Source: Clostridia bacterium
Lineage (GTDB): Bacteria; Bacillota_A; Clostridia; Christensenellales; Aristaeellaceae
Direction: 5' to 3'
Assembly: GCA_017517815.1 (NCBI GenBank)
Contig: JAFWYA010000089.1
Span: forward strand, 1 to 12,981
Length of the DNA stretch: 12,981 nt
Under the pieces are notes generated by a model. That model did no database searches. It was not told the DNA's origin and saw nothing but the letters and a program-made list of their open reading frames with translations. This document shows positions 8,001-12,981 of this stretch, in pieces. Numbering within the stretch: the first letter of the stretch is position 1; each line of letters opens with the position of its first letter. Position numbers and translations under genes: made by a program.

Positions 8001-8209
8001 TCTTCAATGCCGACGGCAGCGCTGAACTGGTGATGAGCGGCATTCCCGTGCAGAACCTCGGCTGGAAGCGCGGAACCGTGAATGTGCTTGGTACGGACTA
8101 CGACGGCTTCAGCATCGACTACTACGGCACCATCTACAACTATGCCATCACCGAGGATGGCCTGCTGATGGATTACTTCGGCATGGTTCGTACGTACGAG
8201 GCGGAATAA
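5045..8209 (+). CDS. Large secreted protein: BspA-like leucine-rich repeats, beta-rich modules, duplicated C-terminal domain
   Basis: 1054 residues. The start at 5045 follows AAAGGAG and begins a signal peptide (MKKFLSLLLAVIMLLGC ... AMA), probably cut after Ala22. Residues 23-201 and about 212-353 carry BspA/Treponema-type leucine-rich repeats (LRR_5 style), for example LESIVIPAEVNG, LTSVVIPASV, IVIPEGVETVGKYSL and YVSLPSTLTNVGTGAF. From about 374 there are four loosely similar modules starting FIGKW (about 378), YIGTW (about 500), LLGEW (about 600) and YFGAW (about 704), each with D/N-D-G turns and aromatic strands; they recall lipocalin-like beta modules but the assignment is weak. Residues 785-838 are a highly acidic linker with two Met-rich copies. 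Residues 839-1054 are two copies of a 115-residue-period domain (TGSIVQGM ... CAGDYVIFNADGSA). LRR proteins of this type often bind host or surface ligands; that role is inferred. It is the second of three large exported proteins in the group. Confidence 0.9.
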   Translation: MKKFLSLLLAVIMLLGCIPAMAEDNPEWKINQYTQLVSRESAAEKLESIVIPAEVNGLAVRGIEYMAFNMHKNFKQLTIADSAVMLDRRVLRDLLKLEVLDLPENLLVIREGNFTNLPKLTSVVIPASVALVHSSFNKCESLTSITFEGMCPLFVTEGSFGMFTDLPADCVIYVPDNQVDAYKAAFADREDVVARIQPSGNSAAKIARTVSESDFAFDASTGTITGYTGSADYLEIPAAIGGVQVKHIADYAFETNVCCIVIPEGVETVGKYSLGRELLSYVSLPSTLTNVGTGAFASSYVSVIAHNTASVPAYEAAAFEAIKSDAWQLLLPYGSSQELVDAYAAYIAAGAPKAVVKASIIEPYSFPKLDAEAGAPFIGKWNGVAATDGTDFFGMDLLGMSVNVELLDDGTGILAMDTENTAGGWYVEEGKALFAPILEEGGQPVLEEAAPLTLDENGRMCIDFGGVILLLEKEGETYAVPAIPEKPWPELDAEKAAAYIGTWDAVNYIVDGETYDAELVGSMTLILNDDGTAQMIEGEEEAYELRWYAESYSAYAGPTMSTAVEIFFDMNGNLQMMQDGSKVVLAPHVDVKVIEGADELLGEWLDDIGNKLTITNDGVLTHTYASDGWVDTYTWDMVDGAAAVTSGNWEGASIYMRDGIVFVDNDEGIFQLFSADGDLSAYYGEEEEYELPEAQPIGDEGEPYFGAWQCELMPGMAMVLTLNQDGTCTMDVMGEAEPGVWTMENGKAYVMGDEIVIDGDGNLVVESQGMVFVKAEGAAEAGSETAEDDDMAMLMAMLGAMEDGNEDADSDEMSDEEAMMMLMAMLGAMEEETDDESADPYIGVKFEMTGSIVQGMTLTAEQLGCAGDYVIFNADGSAKLVMGGIDVQTLGWKRGAVTVLGEEYEDGFSIDYYGTYYNFAITEEGLLMDYFGMLRTYERADGEAAPAADAPASDPYVDKKFLCTGSIVQGMKLSAEQLGCAGDYVIFNADGSAELVMSGIPVQNLGWKRGTVNVLGTDYDGFSIDYYGTIYNYAITEDGLLMDYFGMVRTYEAE
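7415..7540 (+). repeat. Duplicated Met-rich acidic coding segment (84-base period)
   Basis: MAMLMAMLGAMED (from 7415, residue 791) recurs as MMMLMAMLGAMEE (from 7499, residue 819), 28 residues apart, embedded in Asp/Glu-rich sequence. The Met and Ala run is hydrophobic and flanked by acidic residues, unlike the rest of the protein. Confidence 0.85.
7559..8206 (+). repeat. Tandem duplicated C-terminal domain (345-base period)
   Basis: Copies begin DPYIGVKFEMTGSIVQ at 7559 and DPYVDKKFLCTGSIVQ at 7904. They share LGCAGDYVIFNADGSA, LGWKRG, GFSIDYYGT and GLLMDYFGM. Nucleotide similarity is also high, including an identical 24-base run beginning ACCGGTTCC in each copy, so the duplication looks fairly recent or is being homogenised. 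Confidence 0.9.
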
Positions 8210-8290
8210 TGAATCTGCTGACAGGCAGGCAGCACACACACTCACCCTTTGGATTGGAACCCCAGATTCTATCAGACAGAGGTGGAAACC

Positions 8291-9763
8291 ATGAAACTTC
8301 GCACATTTGGTATTTCAGCAATCGTTGCAGTGCTGTTGGTTCCAATGGGAGCCACGGCGGTTACGCGTCTTCCCAGAATAACAGCCTCACCTCTTCCCAA
8401 GCTTCCGGGCGTTGCCGCAACCCGAAGGCCGATTGTAAAAGCCACCCCGACACCCGCGCCAACGCCCAAACCGGCAACCCGTCCTTCTTTGACAACCCGT
8501 CCCAGCACTTCGACTGCTGAGCCTGCGGCGACGAAGAAACCGGCAACCCGTCCTTCTTTGACAACCCGTCCCAGCACGTCGACGGCAACGCCCAAACCGG
8601 CAACCCGTCCTTCTTTGACGACCCGTCCCAGCACGTCGACGGCAACGCCCAAACCGGTAACACGTCCTTCTACGGTTACCCGTCCCAGCACGTCGACGGC
8701 AACGCCTAAACCGGCAACCCGTCCTTCTTTGACGACCCGTCCCAGTACGTCGACGGCAACGCCCAAACCGGTAACCCGTCCTTCTACGGTTACCCGTCCC
8801 AGTACGTCGACGGCAACGCCCAAACCGGCAACCCGTCCTGCTTCGACGACCCGTCCCAGCACGTCGACGGCAACGCCCAAACCGGCAACCCGTCCTTCTT
8901 TGACGACCCGTCCCAGCACGTCGACGGCAACGCCCAAACCGGTAACCCGTCCTTCTATGGTCACTCGTCCCAGCACGCGGCCCAGTGTAAGCGTCAGCCC
9001 CACTGGGAGCAGCGAAGCGCCGGCCGCTACGGCCAAACCCACCGCCAAACCCACCGCCAAACCGTCCTCCGGCAGTCGTAGCTACACTGCTGATGATCAG
9101 GCAGGATATGGCACCGTAGAGGTGTTCACCACCTCCGGTAAGGTGAATATGCGTTCTGGCCCCGGCAAAGGAAACAAGGTTGTTACTCAGGTTGAAAAGC
9201 GCGGCACCCGCCTCGGTCAACTGTTGGATGCAAAGGCTGACAACAAAGATGTTGTGTGGTTCAAAGCCAAGTACAAGGGAAAGACCGGCTGGATCACCAG
9301 CGATTATGCCGACGCTGTTGCAGGAACGCCGGACGGAAGCGTTCGTTACATTGAAGGCAAGGCAACTGAGTTGAGCCATCTTTACCTCAGAAGCATTGAT
9401 GAAGCGATGGATTTGCTGGAGCTGGACGAAGACTACCGCTTTGAAGCCTACGACATGGGCGGCTCCAATGACGTCGTTTACATTGCAGGCGATCAGTATA
9501 CGGAATTCATCCAGCTGGATGGCGCGGGCTATGCTGTTTACGGCGTCAAGATTGGCGACAAGATTCGTGACGCACAGAAAAAGTTTGATAAGGCCAATCT
9601 GGTGCTTCAAGGTAAAGACGCGCAAGGGTATATCTACAGCATCATCTGTTCGCCGGATTCTCTCGCCATTGATGAATACGGCTTTGACGGCGTGCTGGCT
9701 GTTACGGTAGGCAGCGATAACAAGGTGGAATCCATCGTTCTACAGGCAAATGGCATTCAGTAA
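8291..9763 (+). CDS. Secreted SH3b-domain protein with Thr/Pro/Ser/Arg repeat stalk
   Basis: 490 residues. The ATG at 8291 is chosen because AGAGGTGG lies just upstream and a signal peptide follows (MKLRTFGISAIVAVLLVPMGATA); an in-frame TTG at 8249 would place a non-signal leader in front. Residues 45-60 are Pro/Thr rich. Residues 61-235 are nine repeats of the type PATRPSLTTRPSTSTATPK, a rigid and possibly O-glycosylated wall-spanning stalk (inference). A second low-complexity linker (AKPTAKPTAKP) follows. Residues 272-345 form an SH3b domain (VNMRSGPGKGNKVV ... VWFKAKYKGKTGWI), a family that commonly binds peptidoglycan. Residues 350-490 are a C-terminal domain I do not recognise, ending VTVGSDNKVESIVLQ, a strand pattern like that of small regulator-of-envelope folds. 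The preceding gap of 81 bases is the largest in the group, and I see no convincing promoter or terminator in it. Confidence 0.9.
   Translation: MKLRTFGISAIVAVLLVPMGATAVTRLPRITASPLPKLPGVAATRRPIVKATPTPAPTPKPATRPSLTTRPSTSTAEPAATKKPATRPSLTTRPSTSTATPKPATRPSLTTRPSTSTATPKPVTRPSTVTRPSTSTATPKPATRPSLTTRPSTSTATPKPVTRPSTVTRPSTSTATPKPATRPASTTRPSTSTATPKPATRPSLTTRPSTSTATPKPVTRPSMVTRPSTRPSVSVSPTGSSEAPAATAKPTAKPTAKPSSGSRSYTADDQAGYGTVEVFTTSGKVNMRSGPGKGNKVVTQVEKRGTRLGQLLDAKADNKDVVWFKAKYKGKTGWITSDYADAVAGTPDGSVRYIEGKATELSHLYLRSIDEAMDLLELDEDYRFEAYDMGGSNDVVYIAGDQYTEFIQLDGAGYAVYGVKIGDKIRDAQKKFDKANLVLQGKDAQGYIYSIICSPDSLAIDEYGFDGVLAVTVGSDNKVESIVLQANGIQ
8471..8995 (+). repeat. In-frame 57-base tandem repeat (minisatellite), nine copies
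   Basis: The first copy is 69 bases (8471-8539, with an insertion coding EPAATKK), followed by eight copies of exactly 57 bases from 8540 to 8995. Two main variants alternate: A (PATRPSLTTRPSTSTATPK) and B (PVTRPSTVTRPSTSTATPK). The order is A A B A B A' A B'. Each complete unit contains the palindrome CGTCGACG. The copy at 8597 and the copy at 8882 are identical in sequence. Confidence 0.95.
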
Positions 9764-9784
9764 GAAACAACGAAGGAGACGCTG

Positions 9785-10345
9785 ATGAAAAAAGCACTGT
9801 CTCTGCTTCTGACAATGATCCTGTTCACGGGCTGCTTCTCCGCCGCATTGGCGGAGAAGTACCCGGAGGGTACGCTGTACAAAGGCATGAAAGGCCACGC
9901 TGCCGAGATCAGGCAGCTTCAGCAGTGGCTGATTGATCTTGAATACCTTGATGACAAGGCGGACGGCAAGTTTGGTCAGAATACGCAAAGCGCCGTCAAA
10001 GCGTTTCAGAAGGATCGTGGCCTGACTGCTGACGGTATCGCATGGCCCGAAACGCTGGAACTGGTGGAAATCTATACGAATGAACCACTGGTTGAGTATC
10101 CGGAAGGCACGCTGCACCGGGGAATCTATGGATATACCGAGGAAATTGAATACCTCCAGTATCAGCTGTTCTACGCCGGTTATCTGGGAGACGATCTTTC
10201 TGTAGTGGATGGCCTCTTTGGCCAGAAGACAGAGGCTGCCGTACGACAGTTCCAGAAGGAACATGGCATTGAGGTGACCGGCATCGTGTGCCCCAATACC
10301 CAGATGGCGCTGGATGAAGAATGGGAAAACAGCATGGAGCCGTAG
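9785..10345 (+). CDS. Exported protein with two peptidoglycan-binding domains (ends at in-frame amber codon)
   Basis: 186 residues as read to TAG at 10343-10345. The ATG at 9785 follows GAAGGAG and starts a signal peptide (MKKALSLLLTMILFTGC ... ALA), probably cut after Ala23. Two peptidoglycan_binding_1 domains follow: about residues 27-95 (LYKGMKGHAAEIRQLQQWL, ADGKFGQNTQSAVKAFQ, ADGIAWP) and about 101-180 (LHRGIYGYTEEIEYLQYQL, VDGLFGQKTEAAVRQFQ). The first ends with the same DGIAWP as the PG-binding domain of the 1069-residue protein, suggesting a shared module. It should be retained in the wall by these domains. The SH3b gene ends 21 bases upstream. The reading frame stays open for 137 codons beyond the TAG, so this product is likely a shortened form of a 324-codon gene. 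Confidence 0.85.
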   Translation: MKKALSLLLTMILFTGCFSAALAEKYPEGTLYKGMKGHAAEIRQLQQWLIDLEYLDDKADGKFGQNTQSAVKAFQKDRGLTADGIAWPETLELVEIYTNEPLVEYPEGTLHRGIYGYTEEIEYLQYQLFYAGYLGDDLSVVDGLFGQKTEAAVRQFQKEHGIEVTGIVCPNTQMALDEEWENSMEP

Positions 10346-10759
10346 GGCGGCGAAGAGGAGTATGAAGATCCTTTTCCGTATTGCTATATAGAGCATTACG
10401 CTAACGGTACCAGCTCGGTGGTATTGTGCTCACGGCACATGCAGGTGTACACTGAAGCTGCAGATGCCGTGAATCAAGCCGGAGAAAACGATGAGCAGAT
10501 CATCGAAGGGCTGCAGGCAGGGATCACATTCTGGATGAATGAACTGAAAAGCCTTTACCAGAAATGGGCCGATCTGCGTCCTGAATATGCTCTGCAGATC
10601 ACAGAGCATCAGGAAGCATTTATGAATTACTATCGTGCACAGCTGGCAGTATGGAACGCCCACTTTGGAAGTCCCTCCATGGCCGCGCTGGAAAAAGCGA
10701 TGGAAATGTTGGCTGACCACTGCTCTGATTTGTGCATCACGCTCAGCGGCGCCATCTGA
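10346..10759 (+). pseudogene. In-frame C-terminal remainder of the PG-binding protein, behind the amber codon
   Basis: 137 codons in the same frame as the preceding gene, from just after TAG (10343-10345) to TGA (10757-10759), with no other stop. It begins with an acidic linker (GGEEEYEDPFPYCY) and continues as a helical, four-cysteine segment (YCY, LCS, HCS, LCI) with the pattern FMNYYRAQLAVWN. The Cys arrangement and helices recall the lysozyme-inhibitor LprI-like (DUF1311) fold, at low confidence. No ribosome binding site precedes the possible inner starts (GTG 10418, ATG 10438), so a separate gene is unlikely. A nonsense mutation, a sequence error or readthrough are the open explanations. 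The coding quality looks intact, so any nonsense change would be recent. Confidence 0.7.
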
Positions 10760-10773
10760 AGGAGAGATAAATC

Positions 10774-11634
10774 GTGAAGAACAAAGGAAAGATTATACTG
10801 ATCGTGCTGGGCGCTGTCCTGATTGCATTGGGCGGCAAAGGGCTGATGGACATCCCGGCACAGAAAGCCATCCTGGAAAACGCCGTTTATCTGGACGAAC
10901 CTGTTGTGCTGCCGGAAAATGAAGGCAAATTGGTGATCATCCACGGCAAGCCCGAGATGACCGCTCCCGCCTACGACGAGGAACTGGGCATCACTTTGAA
11001 CACCATCAAGGCTTACCGTTATGACGAGGAATACAAGCAGACCTCCCGCGAAAAAGGCGTATTCAAGTATGGATGGGTATCGCGCGGCCAAAAGGGAATC
11101 GCTGGCGAGGCTTCGGTGGGTGAATTTGCGCTGGATGAAAAGACAATCAACGGTTTGGCGGCAGACAGCGAATACGAAGACTTTGACATGGCGGAGATCG
11201 TCGCGAAAGGTTACGTAGTGGGCCGCGGAAAAACAAAGGAAGGCGCCTGGACGGATCGCTGGTGGGTGATCGTTGACGGCACCTATTATTATGATTCGTT
11301 TGAATACAGCAACGATCTGTCCATCCCGCACATCACGCGCGAAATGGACAGGGACATTGCGCAAGAACGCGAGGGTGCAAAGGCGTACGCTTACAAGGTA
11401 TATACTGGACTACCCTCTGAAAAAGTGACCGTTGCAGGCATTCAGCAGGGTACATCCCTTGCAGCGGACGAAACGCTGGGCGCGGTCGTACGCAATGGCG
11501 TGCTCAGCAAGGAGGAGGTATTGTCCTCCAATACCAGCAGTCTCATGGGCGGATCGATTGCATTGATACTTATCGGCGTTGTTCTGGGCATTCTGGGACT
11601 GCGCAAACCCAAAGCAAAAGCGAAGGAGGCATAA
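10774..11634 (+). CDS. TMEM43-like membrane protein with two transmembrane helices
   Basis: 286 residues. The start is GTG at 10774, 14 bases after the preceding TGA, with GAAGGAGAG as ribosome binding site. A hydrophobic helix spans about residues 6-22 and a second about 258-277, followed by a short basic tail (RKPKAKAKEA). Between them lies a long polar region. Just after the first helix, LPENEGKLVIIHGKPEM (46-62) and the following DEELGI resemble the conserved N-terminal 'EG-lV-hvsG ... D-e-gi' pattern of the TMEM43 family (Pfam TMEM43/DUF1625). It is shorter than eukaryotic TMEM43 and has fewer helices. The topology suggests that the central domain is exposed on one membrane face, probably outside. 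Only three bases separate it from the zinc-ribbon gene, so co-translation is likely. Family assignment is from memory of motifs; the role in bacteria is not established to my knowledge. Confidence 0.75.
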   Translation: MKNKGKIILIVLGAVLIALGGKGLMDIPAQKAILENAVYLDEPVVLPENEGKLVIIHGKPEMTAPAYDEELGITLNTIKAYRYDEEYKQTSREKGVFKYGWVSRGQKGIAGEASVGEFALDEKTINGLAADSEYEDFDMAEIVAKGYVVGRGKTKEGAWTDRWWVIVDGTYYYDSFEYSNDLSIPHITREMDRDIAQEREGAKAYAYKVYTGLPSEKVTVAGIQQGTSLAADETLGAVVRNGVLSKEEVLSSNTSSLMGGSIALILIGVVLGILGLRKPKAKAKEA

Positions 11635-11637
11635 ATC

Positions 11638-12933
11638 ATGAGTACAGTTGCCTACAAATGTCCCAACTGCGCATGCCCCATGAATTACGACGGAGTCAGC
11701 GGCAAAATGACCTGTCCTGCCTGCGACAGCCAGTTTGATCTGGAAGCGGTCGAGGCCATGTATGCACCTCAGGAAGAAAGCCGCATTGATTTCGATACGC
11801 CAGATGAAACCTATGATGCCTCCGAAGTAGCACAGATGCAGGCCTACAACTGCAAAAACTGCGGCGCTGCTCTGATCACTGAAGGCACGACCACCGCTAC
11901 CGAATGCCCCTACTGTGGAAGTCCCACCATTCTGCCTGATCGCATTGAAGGCGGCATCCGTCCTGAAATGGTGGTACCGTTCGTAGTCTCCAAGGAAGAA
12001 GCGCAGAAGAAGTTTGAGGAGTATTTCAAGGGCAAGAAGCTGTTGCCCAATATCTTCAAGAAAAACAATCACATTGCCGAAATGCGCAAGCTCTATGTGC
12101 CGTACTGGCTTTTTGACTGTGATGCAAAAGGCAATGTAGTCTACAACGCCGAAAAGCGTAAGGTGGAACGTACGGATGAGTGGGAGATCGAAACCATCGA
12201 GTACTACATCGTTCGCCGTGTGGGCACCATGAGCTTTGAAAACATTCCCGTGGATGGCAGCGTGAAGCTGGATAACAAGATCACCGAATCCATCGAGCCC
12301 TACGATCTGAGCAAAGCCGTGCCCTTCCAGCCTGCCGTGCTTGCCGGTGCCATGGCTGATCATGCTGATGTGGACGCAGCCGAATGCGAAGGCCGCGCCA
12401 TCAAGCGTGTGGAGAACAGCATCACGAACGCTCTGCGCAATACCGTAAGAGGCTATACGACCGTCAAAGAGCGCAGCAAAGCCATTATGGCGACCGGAGG
12501 CAAGGTAACGCCTGTGCTGCTGCCGGTATGGCTGATTACCACTGTAAAGGATGGCAAGACTTATACCTTTGCTATCAATGGCCAGACCGGCGAGCTGACC
12601 TGTGACGTGCCTACCGACAAGGGCAAGGCTTTCGTGTGGGGCGCTGGTGTGTTTGCAGGCGTAATGGGTGTTGGCGCGGGCGTGCTGGCGGCACTTGGTA
12701 AGCTGGCCAGCGGCACGATGCTGATCGCAGGCATTGTGGCACTGATCGCGTCGTTTGCTGTGGTTGGCGGTTTGATCGGTCAGCTCAAGCAGGCGAGCAG
12801 CCAGAGCAGTGCATCCGGCTATGCGCGCGATGGCGGCCTGAATCTGCAGGTGGAATTCGATCACTATCTGTACACCAAAACCAACCGCCGCAAGATCGAA
12901 AAGAAGGAAGAACCGCAATCCAAAGAAGCCTGA
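11638..12933 (+). CDS. Membrane protein with two N-terminal zinc ribbons
   Basis: 431 residues, starting at ATG 11638, three bases after the upstream stop; the ribosome binding site (AAGGAGG) lies inside the end of the upstream gene. Two zinc ribbons are clear: Cys8, Cys11, Cys26, Cys29 (CPNC ... CPAC) and Cys72, Cys75, Cys90, Cys93 (CKNC ... CPYC). The middle (about 105-320) is a conserved-looking globular region with VPFVVSKEEAQKKFEEYFKGK, LYVPYWLFDCD and LLPVWLITTVKDGKTYTFAINGQTGEL. Two adjacent hydrophobic helices at about 331-351 and 357-378 follow, then a charged tail. Proteins of this layout are often labelled TFIIB-type zinc ribbon or PriA-like in clostridial genomes, but no helicase motif is present, so a DNA-replication role is not supported. 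The ribbons probably face the cytoplasm. Stop TGA is followed directly by TAA. Confidence 0.88.
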   Translation: MSTVAYKCPNCACPMNYDGVSGKMTCPACDSQFDLEAVEAMYAPQEESRIDFDTPDETYDASEVAQMQAYNCKNCGAALITEGTTTATECPYCGSPTILPDRIEGGIRPEMVVPFVVSKEEAQKKFEEYFKGKKLLPNIFKKNNHIAEMRKLYVPYWLFDCDAKGNVVYNAEKRKVERTDEWEIETIEYYIVRRVGTMSFENIPVDGSVKLDNKITESIEPYDLSKAVPFQPAVLAGAMADHADVDAAECEGRAIKRVENSITNALRNTVRGYTTVKERSKAIMATGGKVTPVLLPVWLITTVKDGKTYTFAINGQTGELTCDVPTDKGKAFVWGAGVFAGVMGVGAGVLAALGKLASGTMLIAGIVALIASFAVVGGLIGQLKQASSQSSASGYARDGGLNLQVEFDHYLYTKTNRRKIEKKEEPQSKEA

Positions 12934-12949
12934 TAAGGAGCGTTTGTGT

Positions 12950-12981
12950 ATGATCAAACGGTTTGCACTGTTCCTCTGCAT
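12950..12981 (+). CDS. Start of an exported or membrane protein (cut by window edge)
   Basis: ATG at 12950 follows AAGGAG (12935-12940) at 9 bases and reads MIKRFALFLC before the window ends, the beginning of a signal peptide or membrane helix. Genes for this kind of zinc-ribbon membrane protein are often followed by a TPM-domain exported protein, but nothing visible here can confirm that. Confidence 0.65.
   Translation, partial: MIKRFALFLC

Noticed and set aside
6980..8245. 421-codon open frame on the minus strand
   Set aside because: It lies wholly opposite the LRR protein, has no ribosome binding site or signal peptide, and encodes a His/Gly/Val-rich sequence typical of antisense shadows of GC-rich coding DNA.
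8249..8277. Possible internal promoter before the SH3b gene (TTGGAT at 8249)
   Set aside because: At 16-18 bases downstream there is no acceptable -10 hexamer.
8471..8995. Possible CRISPR-like array
   Set aside because: The 57-base units are contiguous with no spacers and code in frame for a Thr/Pro/Ser stalk.
8387..9625. 412-codon open frame on the minus strand, plus a second one over 8272-9060
   Set aside because: Both are opened by the 57-base repeat: with a period divisible by three, any frame lacking a stop in one unit stays open through all units. Their products are low-complexity Arg/Gly or Val/Gly strings.
10343..10345. Amber codon as pyrrolysine
   Set aside because: It falls in an acidic linker, no PYLIS-like signal is evident by eye, and no pyrrolysine genes are visible. 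Kept only as an alternative to check.
11410..12981. 523-codon open frame on the minus strand reaching the window edge
   Set aside because: It is antisense to the zinc-ribbon and TMEM43-like genes, both of which have ribosome binding sites and recognisable motifs. Its product has no coherent domain.

Overview
The window looks like chromosomal DNA from a Gram-positive, probably gut-dwelling clostridial bacterium (Bacillota, Clostridia). This is inferred from strong AGGAGG-type ribosome binding sites, typical MKK...LLLA...AMA-type signal peptides, many-domain secreted proteins with peptidoglycan-binding, SH3b and BspA-like modules, and a clostridial-style seven-helix histidine kinase. No ribosomal RNA, mobile element or CRISPR array is visible, and no marker allows a finer placement.

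Layout. Positions 1-1029 (minus strand) hold the N-terminal 343 residues of a membrane sensor histidine kinase whose C-terminus lies outside the window. Positions 1030-1256 are the only real intergenic control region. It holds two divergent extended -10 promoters placed symmetrically around a 16-bp inverted repeat. From 1257 to the end, everything is on the plus strand with gaps of only 3 to 81 bases and no visible terminator, so it may be one long operon. In order it encodes: a small lipoprotein; a 1069-residue secreted protein (cysteine-rich repeats, peptidoglycan-binding domain, duplicated DUF11-like Ig modules, and a C-terminal domain that reads as a sortase without its catalytic residues); a 1054-residue secreted protein (BspA-like leucine-rich repeats, beta-rich modules, an acidic Met-rich linker and a tandem C-terminal duplication); a 490-residue secreted protein (Thr/Pro/Ser/Arg minisatellite stalk, SH3b domain, C-terminal domain); a protein with two peptidoglycan-binding domains whose C-terminal third is cut off by one in-frame amber codon; a two-helix TMEM43-like membrane protein; a membrane protein with two zinc ribbons; and the first codons of another exported or membrane protein at the right edge.

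How the parts may work together (inference): the sensor kinase and the envelope-protein operon share one control region, so a surface or cell-wall signal could co-regulate the sensor and a set of wall-associated, repeat-rich proteins. The last three genes (TMEM43-like, zinc-ribbon membrane protein, exported protein) are the most tightly packed and may be a membrane or envelope stress unit. The points most worth following up are the symmetric promoter pair, the apparent pseudo-sortase domain, the amber-interrupted gene, and the TMEM43-like/zinc-ribbon pair.
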